Origin: VRUE01 sp040904405
Lineage (GTDB): Bacteria > Actinomycetota > Thermoleophilia > Solirubrobacterales > 70-9
DNA length: 11,338 bases
NCBI GenBank assembly: GCA_040904405.1
Contig: JBBDTK010000016.1
Location: 1-11,338, forward strand
Reading direction: 5' to 3'
Each line of letters opens with the position of its first letter. Position 1 is the stretch's first letter. The translations under genes were made by a program, and so were the position numbers. This document shows positions 1 to 5,015 of this stretch, piece by piece. Under the pieces are notes generated by a model. That model searched no databases and was not told the DNA's origin. It saw only the letters and a program-made list of their open reading frames with translations.

Positions 1-1
1 G

Positions 2-187
2 GAGAACATCATCGGCAACTGCCTCTGCGTGCTCGGCGACTCGATGGCGATGCCGGTCGGGACGATGGTGCGCAAGTTCCGCGACGAGTTCGAGGCGGTC
101 ATCGCCGCCGCCGGACCGCCGCTCGAGGAGGCCAGCCGGATGGCCGCGGTGCAAGGCCCACCCGAGACGCTGGGAGCATCGACGTGA
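2..187 (+). CDS. nuoF: NADH-quinone oxidoreductase subunit F, C-terminal end (partial)
   Basis: This is the last 61 codons of NuoF, cut by the left edge of the window. NuoF is the NADH-binding subunit of complex I and carries FMN and the [4Fe-4S] cluster N3. The visible part begins ENIIGNCLCVLGDSMAMPV and continues MVRKFRDEFE, matching the family's C-terminal helical domain. One of the cysteines in NCLC (probably fragment residue 9) should be the last ligand of N3; the other ligands lie upstream of the window. After the conserved RDEFE segment there is a non-conserved tail of about 25 residues ending in TGA at 185-187. nuoG follows on the same strand 67 bases later, the normal order. The identification is firm for a fragment because of the context. 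Confidence 0.93.
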   Translation, partial: ENIIGNCLCVLGDSMAMPVGTMVRKFRDEFEAVIAAAGPPLEEASRMAAVQGPPETLGAST

Positions 188-190
188 GTC

Positions 191-252
191 TCCCCCCGAA
201 GTTGCATCCGCGCCCGCATAGCGGGTTCAATCGCAACCTCGTGGGAGGGGGA
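191..252 (+). repeat. Interrupted hairpin over the nuoF/nuoG gap and the nuoG Shine-Dalgarno
   Basis: Three nested pairings fill the gap: TCCCCC at 191-196 with GGGGGA at 247-252, GTTGC at 201-205 with GCAAC at 233-237, and CCCGC at 213-217 with GCGGG at 221-225 around an ATA loop. The outer right arm overlaps the nuoG Shine-Dalgarno (GGGAGGGGG at 243-251, 3 bases before ATG 255), so the fold could partly mask it. The arms are short and separated by internal loops, so the structure is less certain than the others in this window. Confidence 0.45.
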
Positions 253-254
253 CG

Positions 255-3200
255 ATGAGTCGGCCGGTGACGATCGTGATCGACGGCCGCGAGGTCGCCG
301 CGACCGAGGGCGAGATGCTGCACGACGCCGCCACCCGCGGCGACGTCGAGATCCCGGTCTTCTGCTACGAGCCGAAGCTCGGCGAACCGGTCGGCGCCTG
401 CCGCATGTGCCTGGTCGAGATCGAGGGGATCCCGAAGCTGCAGACCTCCTGCTCGACCCCGGTCCGCGACGGCATGGTCGTCCACACCCGCACCGACCAG
501 GTCAAGCACGCGCAGAGCGCCGTGGTCGAGTTCCTGCTCGTCAACCACCCGCTCGACTGCCCCGTCTGCGACAAAGGCGGCGAATGCCCGCTGCAGGACA
601 TCACGATGGGCTGGGGCCCCGGCAAGAGCCGCGTCACCGACCCCAAGCGCCACTTCCAGAAGCCGGTCGAGCTCTCGCCGCTGGTCGCGATCGACCGCGA
701 GCGCTGCATCCTCTGCTACCGCTGCGTGCGCTTCAGCCAGGAGGTCAGCGAGGACAACCAGCTGCAGCTGCTCGACCGCGGCGACCGCAGCTTCGTCGGC
801 ACCTTCGACGACCGCCCCTACGTCGATCCCTTCCACGGCAACATCACCGACCTCTGCCCGGTCGGGGCGCTGACCAGCTACACCTACCGCTTCCGCGCCC
901 GGCCCTGGGACATCGAGGAGGGGGGGACGGTCTGCACGCTCTGCCCGAGCCAGTGCAACGTCAGCTTCACCGTCCGCGACGAGAAGGTGAAGCGGGCGGT
1001 CGCGCGCGACAACGCCGAGGTCGACGACGGCTGGCTCTGCGACCGCGGCCGCTACGGCTTCGAGATGTTCGACGCCGAGGAGCGGCGGCGCGGGCCGCGG
1101 CTGCGCGGCGGCCCGGTCGGGTGGGACGAGGCGATCGCGGCGGCCGCCGAGGCCCTGGGCGCCGGCGCAGCCGGGACCCTGCGGGGAGCCGGCGCAGCCG
1201 AGGTCGGCCACGCTGGGACGGTGCCGGCCTCCGCTGCGGCGGGCCTGCGGAGCGCATCCGAGATTTCCCCCCCTGGAGGGGGGTCAAGGTCGGATGCGTC
1301 GAGTCGAGTCGCCGCGATCGTCGGCGACGCCTCGAACGAGGAGGGCTACCTGGTCCAGCGGATCGTGCGCGAGGCGCTCGGCTCGCCGCACGTGGATTCG
1401 CGCCCGTCCCGCGGGCCCTCCCGCGAGGCCCTGGTCCGCCTCGCCCAGCCGGAGCTCTCGGCCCGCGTGCGCGACCTCGACGACGCCGACGCGATCCTCG
1501 TCGTCGGCACTGACCCGCTGCACAGCTCGCCGATCCTCGACCTGCGGATCCGCAAGGCGATGCGCCGCAACGGCGCCCGCCTGGCGGTCGCCACCGACCG
1601 CCCGACCGCGCTCGACGGCGGCGCCGCCGTGGTAGCACGCTACGCGCCGGGTGGTGCCACGGCGTTCGTCTCCGAGCTGGCGACGGCGCTGGGCGCGGAT
1701 GCCAACGGCCAGGGCGACGCGGGCACCCCCTCCGAACGTTTTGCGCGGGAGGAGCCGGAAGTTCCGGGCGACAGCCCTCAAACGCCCCTTCGACGAGTTG
1801 CGAGTGAGGAGGGGGTGCCGGCGGCGCCCGTCGAGATCGCCGCGGCTCTGCGCGAGGCCGAGCGCGTGGTGATCGTCTGGGGCGACCGGATCGGGCGCGA
1901 GGGCGAGAACGCGATCGCTGCCCTCCTCGACGTCGCCGAGGCGTTTGGCCTCGCGGGCAAGGACGGCAGCGGGCTGCTGGAGATCCCCGAGTTGACCAAC
2001 GCCCGCGGCCTGCGCGAGGTCGGCTGCCTCCCCGACGCCGGACCGGGTTTCAGCGAGGTCCCCGCGGGCGCTGGCGGCGCCGCAGCGCATGAGGGTGCGC
2101 TCGTGGCCGATGGCAGCGGGGGAGCGCAAGAGGTGGGTGCCCCCCCGGCCGGGATGAGCACCGAGCAGATTCGCGGCGCTCTCGAGGCAGGGAAGCTCAA
2201 GACCCTGCTCCTCTTCGGCGTCGACCCGCTGCGGGACTTCCCCGACACCGAGGCCTGGGACCGCGCCCTGACCGCCGCCGACCATGTGATCTGCTTCTCG
2301 ACCTTCGAGACCGCCACCACGGCCAAGGCCGACGTCGTCTTCCCGCTCGAGACCCACGCCGAGAAAGACGGCACCGTCACCCACCCCGACGGCCGCCTGC
2401 AACGAGTCCGCCCCAGCGCCGCCCGCCCGGGAGACATCCGCCCCAACTGGGGCGTCCTGGCCGAGCTCTCACTGGCCCTCGGCCACGACACGGGCATCAC
2501 CTCCCAACCCTCGGCCCTAGCCGCCTTAACTTCCGCTGTTCCCTTCTACGCCGGCATCGACGACGCGGCCATCGCCGGCCGCGGAGTGCGCTGGCAGGAC
2601 CGCGACGCGGCTTCGAGTCTGCCGCAGGCCACGGGGGGTGATTCCCCAGGCTCGCGTTCGCGAGGAGTTCCTGGGGAGTCATCCCCCGCGTCCCCCCAGA
2701 GCCCTGAGGAGTCGAGCGAACCGGCGGACGGGGACGCCGGCGCCCCCTCCGAACGTTTTGCGCGGGAGGAGCCGGGCGCTCCGGGCGACAGCCCTCAAAC
2801 GCCCCTTCGACGAGTTGCGAGTGAGGAGGGGGTGCCGGCGGCGCCCGGCGTCGAGCCAGGGGTGCCCGCGGCGCCCGGCGCCCCCCTCACCCTGGGCACC
2901 TACCGCGACCTCTGGGCTGGGCCGATCACTGAGCTGAATCCCCCATTGAAGTTCCTGCGGCCCGAGCAGCGCGTCGAGCTCTCGCCCGCGGACGCCGAGC
3001 GACTCGGCCTGAGCAGCGGCGCGGAGGTGCGGGTCTCCCAGAACGGGACCAGCGTCGAGGCGCGGGTCGCGATCCGCGAGCGGGTCGAGCCGGGCGTCTG
3101 CTTCCTGATCGAGGGCACGGCGGAGGGCAACGCCAACGCACTGCTCAACGGCGGCCCGGTGCAGGTAGAGGTAACGAAACAGGCCCCGCCCGCCCCCGGA

Positions 3201-3272
3201 CGCGGGAGCGACCGAGCGTCACAGCCCGACTCCCGCGAGGGAGCGGGAGCGGAGGAGGCGGGCGGAAGATGA
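255..3272 (+). CDS. nuoG: NADH-quinone oxidoreductase subunit G, with several in-frame repeat insertions
   Basis: NuoG is the largest peripheral-arm subunit of complex I and relays electrons from NuoF toward NuoI. The N-terminus has the [2Fe-2S] N1b ligands C37, C49, C52 and C66. The N5 ligands are H98, C102, C105 and C111. The next cluster has C151, C154, C157 and C201. The optional N7 cluster is present as C227, C230, C234 and C262. A molybdopterin-oxidoreductase-like domain follows to about residue 975. At 1005 residues it exceeds the roughly 780-910 usual for the family. The excess lies in low-complexity blocks at about residues 303-350, 487-525, 604-632, 793-811 and 826-874, and in a tail from about 978. 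These coincide with palindromic DNA elements, and none breaks the frame. ATG 255 follows a strong GGGAGGGGG. The stop overlaps nuoH by ATGA. Confidence 0.95.
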   Translation: MSRPVTIVIDGREVAATEGEMLHDAATRGDVEIPVFCYEPKLGEPVGACRMCLVEIEGIPKLQTSCSTPVRDGMVVHTRTDQVKHAQSAVVEFLLVNHPLDCPVCDKGGECPLQDITMGWGPGKSRVTDPKRHFQKPVELSPLVAIDRERCILCYRCVRFSQEVSEDNQLQLLDRGDRSFVGTFDDRPYVDPFHGNITDLCPVGALTSYTYRFRARPWDIEEGGTVCTLCPSQCNVSFTVRDEKVKRAVARDNAEVDDGWLCDRGRYGFEMFDAEERRRGPRLRGGPVGWDEAIAAAAEALGAGAAGTLRGAGAAEVGHAGTVPASAAAGLRSASEISPPGGGSRSDASSRVAAIVGDASNEEGYLVQRIVREALGSPHVDSRPSRGPSREALVRLAQPELSARVRDLDDADAILVVGTDPLHSSPILDLRIRKAMRRNGARLAVATDRPTALDGGAAVVARYAPGGATAFVSELATALGADANGQGDAGTPSERFAREEPEVPGDSPQTPLRRVASEEGVPAAPVEIAAALREAERVVIVWGDRIGREGENAIAALLDVAEAFGLAGKDGSGLLEIPELTNARGLREVGCLPDAGPGFSEVPAGAGGAAAHEGALVADGSGGAQEVGAPPAGMSTEQIRGALEAGKLKTLLLFGVDPLRDFPDTEAWDRALTAADHVICFSTFETATTAKADVVFPLETHAEKDGTVTHPDGRLQRVRPSAARPGDIRPNWGVLAELSLALGHDTGITSQPSALAALTSAVPFYAGIDDAAIAGRGVRWQDRDAASSLPQATGGDSPGSRSRGVPGESSPASPQSPEESSEPADGDAGAPSERFAREEPGAPGDSPQTPLRRVASEEGVPAAPGVEPGVPAAPGAPLTLGTYRDLWAGPITELNPPLKFLRPEQRVELSPADAERLGLSSGAEVRVSQNGTSVEARVAIRERVEPGVCFLIEGTAEGNANALLNGGPVQVEVTKQAPPAPGRGSDRASQPDSREGAGAEEAGGR
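1161..1305 (+). repeat. In-frame insertion block in nuoG with a perfect-arm palindrome
   Basis: This stretch encodes about 48 Ala/Gly/Ser-rich residues (303-350) that split an otherwise ordinary NuoG segment: AAAEALGA before it and SRVAAIVGDASNEE after it. It contains a 13-base direct repeat GCCGGCGCAGCCG at 1161-1173 and 1188-1200. It also contains a palindrome at 1253-1298: CGCATCCGA (1253-1261) pairs with TCGGATGCG (1290-1298), and inside it a run of C at 1267-1273 pairs with GGGGGG at 1278-1283 around a TGGA loop. That it is an insertion is inferred from the family's usual length and the compositional break. The exact borders are uncertain. Confidence 0.6.
1713..1829 (+). repeat. Family A palindromic element, copy 1 (in frame in nuoG)
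   Basis: This is a 117-base (39-codon) repeat encoding NuoG residues 487-525, including PSERFAREE and LRRVASEEGVP. Its ends are inverted repeats: GGCACCCCCTC at 1722-1732 pairs with GAGGGGGTGCC at 1809-1819. By hand count it matches copy 2 at about 111 of 117 positions. It lies between ATALGADANGQ and VEIAAALREAERVV, inside the molybdopterin-like domain, presumably in a surface loop. There is also a weak internal direct repeat, with the TTGCG...GAGGAG pattern appearing in both halves (RFAREE and RVASEE in protein). Confidence 0.85.
2065..2150 (+). repeat. Probable low-complexity insertion in nuoG with a short inverted repeat
   Basis: About 28 Gly/Ala-rich residues (604-632) lie between two PAG tripeptides, splitting what looks like a continuous segment GPGFSEVPAG / MSTEQIRGALEAGKLK. 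The DNA has a 7-base inverted repeat, TGCGCTC at 2096-2102 with GAGCGCA at 2122-2128. I see no copy elsewhere in the window. It is called an insertion by analogy with its neighbours and is less certain than they are. Confidence 0.35.
2633..2687 (+). repeat. Family B: long near-perfect hairpin inside nuoG
   Basis: Bases 2633-2650 pair continuously with 2670-2687, 18 pairs including two G-T pairs. Between them lies a second hairpin, CTCGCG at 2651-2656 with CGCGAG at 2659-2664. The element is read in frame as Ser/Gly/Pro-rich residues (about 793-811, including GDSPGSRSRGVPGESSP) in the linker after GVRWQDRDAASSLP. It lies about 40 bases upstream of family A copy 2, so the linker seems to have taken two elements. 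No second copy is present in the window. Confidence 0.75.
2730..2846 (+). repeat. Family A palindromic element, copy 2 (in frame in nuoG)
   Basis: Again exactly 117 bases in the same reading phase, encoding NuoG residues 826-864. The terminal inverted repeat GCCGGCGCCCCCTC pairs with GAGGGGGTGCCGGC over 14 positions with one G-T pair. It differs from copy 1 at about six positions: three near the left end and three in the variable middle (EPEVP versus EPGAP). Its right end appears partly duplicated immediately downstream. Confidence 0.85.
2829..2880 (+). repeat. 22-base direct repeat duplicating the end of family A copy 2
   Basis: Bases 2829-2850 and 2859-2880 match at 21 of 22 positions, with a 30-base (10-codon) period. 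They encode GVPAAPG twice in succession. This looks like a local in-frame duplication of the element's right end, by slippage or recombination, after the element was already in place. Confidence 0.7.
3186..3265 (+). repeat. Family C palindromic element, copy 1 (nuoG tail, nuoH ribosome site)
   Basis: CCGCCCGCC at 3186-3194 pairs perfectly with GGCGGGCGG at 3257-3265. Inside, CGCGGGAG (3201-3208) can pair with CTCCCGCG (3230-3237). The element encodes NuoG's last residues, from about 978 (PAPGRGSDRASQ and onward), after the conserved end of the protein (VQVEVTKQ). Its right part contains GGAGGAGG at 3251-3258, the only good Shine-Dalgarno for nuoH (ATG 3269). Two more copies lie at the next two gene junctions. 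Confidence 0.82.
3251..3258 (+). promoter_or_regulatory. nuoH Shine-Dalgarno inside family C element
   Basis: GGAGGAGG ends 10 bases before ATG 3269 and directly abuts the right arm of the family C stem (3257-3265), overlapping it by two bases. Folding of the element could therefore affect nuoH initiation, although coupling through the ATGA overlap with nuoG would tend to open it. Confidence 0.65.
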
Positions 3273-4264
3273 TTCTGGCCGACACGCAGTTCGTCGAAGC
3301 GACCTGGGTGATGATCGCCAAGTCGCTGGTCATCTTCGCCGTGATCTTCGCCATCCTGCCGCTGATGACGGTGCTCGAGCGCAAGCTGATCGGCCGCTTC
3401 CAGCACCGTTACGGGCCGAACCGGGTCGGCCCGTTCGGGATCCTGCAGCCGCTCGCCGACGTCGGCAAGCTGCTCGGCAAGGAGTCCTTCCGGCCCAGCG
3501 GCGCGATCCCGCTGCTGTTCGTGCTCGGGCCGCTGCTGCCGGTGCTCTCCGGCGTCCTCGCCCTGGCGATCATCCCCTGGGGCGACGTCCAGGGCGGCGT
3601 CGGCCTCTACGGGATCGACGTCCCGATCGGGATCCTCTACTTCTTCGCGGTCGGCTCGCTCGCCTTCTACGGGGTCCTGCTCGGCGGCTGGTCCTCGGGC
3701 TCCAAATACAGCCTGCTGGGAGCGATGCGCGGCGCTGCGCAGCTGATCTCCTACGAGATCTCGATGGCGCTGGCGCTGCTCGGCGCGGTGATGATGGCCG
3801 GCTCGCTCTCGCTGGTCGACGTCGTCCACGCCCAGGGGGACCTCTGGTTCGTCGTGCCGCAGATCGTCGGCTTCCTGATCTTCATGCTGGCCGGCTTCGC
3901 CGAGACCAACCGCACCCCCTTCGACATGCCCGAGGCCGACGCCGAGCTGGTCCAGGGCTTCATGACCGAGTACGGCGGCATGCGCTTCGGCAGCTTCCTG
4001 CTGGTCGAATACATGGAGATCCTGGTCGTCGCCGGGATCGCCTCGGCGATCTTCCTCGGCGGCTGGATGGGCCCGGGGCCGAGCTTCCTCGACCCGGTCT
4101 GGATGCTGGCCAAGATGCTCTGCCTGGTCCTGCTCTTCATCTGGGTGCGGGCGACGCTGCCGCGGCTGCGCTACGACCAGCTGATGAGCCTCGGCTGGAA
4201 GGTGCTGCTGCCGTTGGCGACGCTGAACGTCCTGGTCACTGCGGTCCTGGTGGTGGTCACGTGA
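3269..4264 (+). CDS. nuoH: NADH-quinone oxidoreductase subunit H
   Basis: NuoH is the membrane subunit that joins the two arms of complex I and forms much of the quinone-binding chamber. The 331-residue product has the normal family length and about eight hydrophobic helices. Diagnostic segments are ERKLIGRFQHRYGPNRVGP (residues 37-55), LQPLADVGKLLGKE (59-72), QLISYEISMALALLGAV (158-174), the acidic quinone-site loop AETNRTPFDMPEADAELVQG (211-230), the following EYGGMRFGSFLLVEY, and ATLPRLRYDQLMSLGWK near the end. ATG 3269 overlaps the nuoG stop by ATGA, which indicates translational coupling. No insertion is seen inside this gene, in contrast to nuoG; it ends cleanly with TGA at 4262-4264. 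Confidence 0.97.
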   Translation: MILADTQFVEATWVMIAKSLVIFAVIFAILPLMTVLERKLIGRFQHRYGPNRVGPFGILQPLADVGKLLGKESFRPSGAIPLLFVLGPLLPVLSGVLALAIIPWGDVQGGVGLYGIDVPIGILYFFAVGSLAFYGVLLGGWSSGSKYSLLGAMRGAAQLISYEISMALALLGAVMMAGSLSLVDVVHAQGDLWFVVPQIVGFLIFMLAGFAETNRTPFDMPEADAELVQGFMTEYGGMRFGSFLLVEYMEILVVAGIASAIFLGGWMGPGPSFLDPVWMLAKMLCLVLLFIWVRATLPRLRYDQLMSLGWKVLLPLATLNVLVTAVLVVVT

Positions 4265-4272
4265 GAAGTATT

Positions 4273-4351
4273 CCGCCGCCTCCTCTGCTCCCGCGAATGT
4301 CGAAAAACGTGGATCTGGAGGGGCATCCGCTCCCGTGTCCGGGGGCGGCGG
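4273..4351 (-). repeat. Family C palindromic element, copy 2 (inverted, nuoH/nuoI gap)
   Basis: On the + strand CCGCCGCC at 4273-4280 pairs with GGCGGCGG at 4344-4351. Read on the minus strand the ends match the other family C copies: a left end of CCGCCGCC followed by CCCGGAC and CGGGAGCG, and a right end of GCAGAGGAGGCGG followed by CGG. The stem is one pair shorter than in the other copies, with both arms shortened together. In this orientation it does not supply an AGGAGG to the downstream gene. It fills most of the gap between nuoH and nuoI. Confidence 0.8.
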
Positions 4352-4359
4352 GTGTCCCT

Positions 4360-4366
4360 GGGAGGG
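4360..4366 (+). promoter_or_regulatory. nuoI Shine-Dalgarno, deciding the ATG 4370 start
   Basis: GGGAGGG lies just outside the family C element and 3 bases before ATG 4370. A GTG at 4352 is in frame, but it directly abuts the repeat's right arm and has only GGGGGCGGCGG before it. ATG 4370 is therefore the preferred start, although the spacing is short. Confidence 0.55.
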
Positions 4367-4369
4367 CTT

Positions 4370-4912
4370 ATGCCTGATTTCCCCTACCTGAGCGACCAGG
4401 ACGTGGTCGAGGTCCAGCGCGGGCCGGACCCCGGCGGGCTGGGCGGCGCCTACCGCGCCTTCGGCGAGACCCTGCGCGGGCTGAAGACGACGATGGCGCG
4501 GCTGGTCGAGGGACCGCTGACGATCCAGTACCCCGAGGAGAAGACTCCCGTCTACCCGCGCTTCCGCGGCCGCCACAAACTGCACAAGTTCGAGGACAGC
4601 GGGCTGGAGAAGTGCGTCGGCTGCTCGCTCTGCGCCGCCGCCTGCCCGGCCGACTGCATCCGCGTCGTCGCCGCCGAGAACATCCCCGGCGAGCGGGTCT
4701 CGGCCGGCGAGCGCTACGCCGCCGTCTACGAGATCAACCTCTCGCGCTGCATCTTCTGCGGCTACTGCGAGATCGCCTGCCCCTTCGACGCGATCACGAT
4801 GGGGCACGACTACGAGATGGCCGACTACGACCGCGAGAACCTGATCTTCACCAAGGAGATGCTGCTCGCCGAGCCGATCGAGCGGACGCCGCTGCGCACG
4901 GAGGGGGAGTGA
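4370..4912 (+). CDS. nuoI: NADH-quinone oxidoreductase subunit I
   Basis: NuoI carries the [4Fe-4S] clusters N6a and N6b that pass electrons toward N2 in NuoB. The 180-residue product has the two expected motifs: KCVGCSLCAAACP with C82, C85, C88 and C92, and RCIFCGYCEIACP with C127, C130, C133 and C137. The N-terminal part is amphipathic (FGETLRGLKTTMARL), and a short stretch YPEEKTPVYPRFRGRHKL leads into the ferredoxin fold. The C-terminal MGHDYEMADYDRENLIFTKEMLL is typical of the family. ATG 4370 was chosen over an in-frame GTG at 4352 because GGGAGGG precedes it. The gene sits between two family C repeats and has no internal insertion. Confidence 0.96.
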   Translation: MPDFPYLSDQDVVEVQRGPDPGGLGGAYRAFGETLRGLKTTMARLVEGPLTIQYPEEKTPVYPRFRGRHKLHKFEDSGLEKCVGCSLCAAACPADCIRVVAAENIPGERVSAGERYAAVYEINLSRCIFCGYCEIACPFDAITMGHDYEMADYDRENLIFTKEMLLAEPIERTPLRTEGE

Positions 4913-4932
4913 CTGTGCAGACGGGCAGGGAC

Positions 4933-5013
4933 CCGGCCGCCCCCGGACGCGGGAGCGAAGGCCCATCCGTATCCGATTCCCTGGGCCTTCACGGAAGCAG
5001 AGGAGGCGGCCGG
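4933..5013 (+). repeat. Family C palindromic element, copy 3 (nuoI/nuoJ gap)
   Basis: CCGGCCGCC at 4933-4941 pairs perfectly with GGCGGCCGG at 5005-5013. Relative to copy 1 the fourth base of the left arm and the sixth of the right arm have both changed, so a C-G pair has become G-C. Inside, AAGGCCCA (4958-4965) pairs with TGGGCCTT (4982-4989). Its left end shares 20-plus bases with copy 1 (GCCCCCGGACGCGGGAGCGA, then diverging), while the middle differs. AGGAGG at 5001-5006 serves nuoJ. Confidence 0.85.
5001..5006 (+). promoter_or_regulatory. nuoJ Shine-Dalgarno inside family C element
   Basis: AGGAGG lies 9 bases before ATG 5016 and overlaps the first two bases of the right stem arm (5005-5013). 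It is at the equivalent place to the nuoH ribosome site in family C copy 1, so the same repeat supplies the initiation signal twice. Confidence 0.65.
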
Positions 5014-5015
5014 TA

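Noticed and set aside
99..1211. Long minus-strand open frames opposite nuoF/nuoG, and similar ones opposite nuoH-I, nuoL, nuoM and nuoN
   Set aside because: They are Ala/Arg/Asp-rich, have no recognisable domains and lie opposite well-identified genes. Very GC-rich DNA commonly gives such open antisense frames.
1267..1283. Frameshift or pseudogene in nuoG at the C7/G6 runs
   Set aside because: The frame stays open and recognisable NuoG sequence continues on both sides, so the gene appears intact.
4352..4369. Upstream GTG start for nuoI
   Set aside because: It directly abuts the family C stem and lacks a good ribosome site; ATG 4370 follows GGGAGGG.
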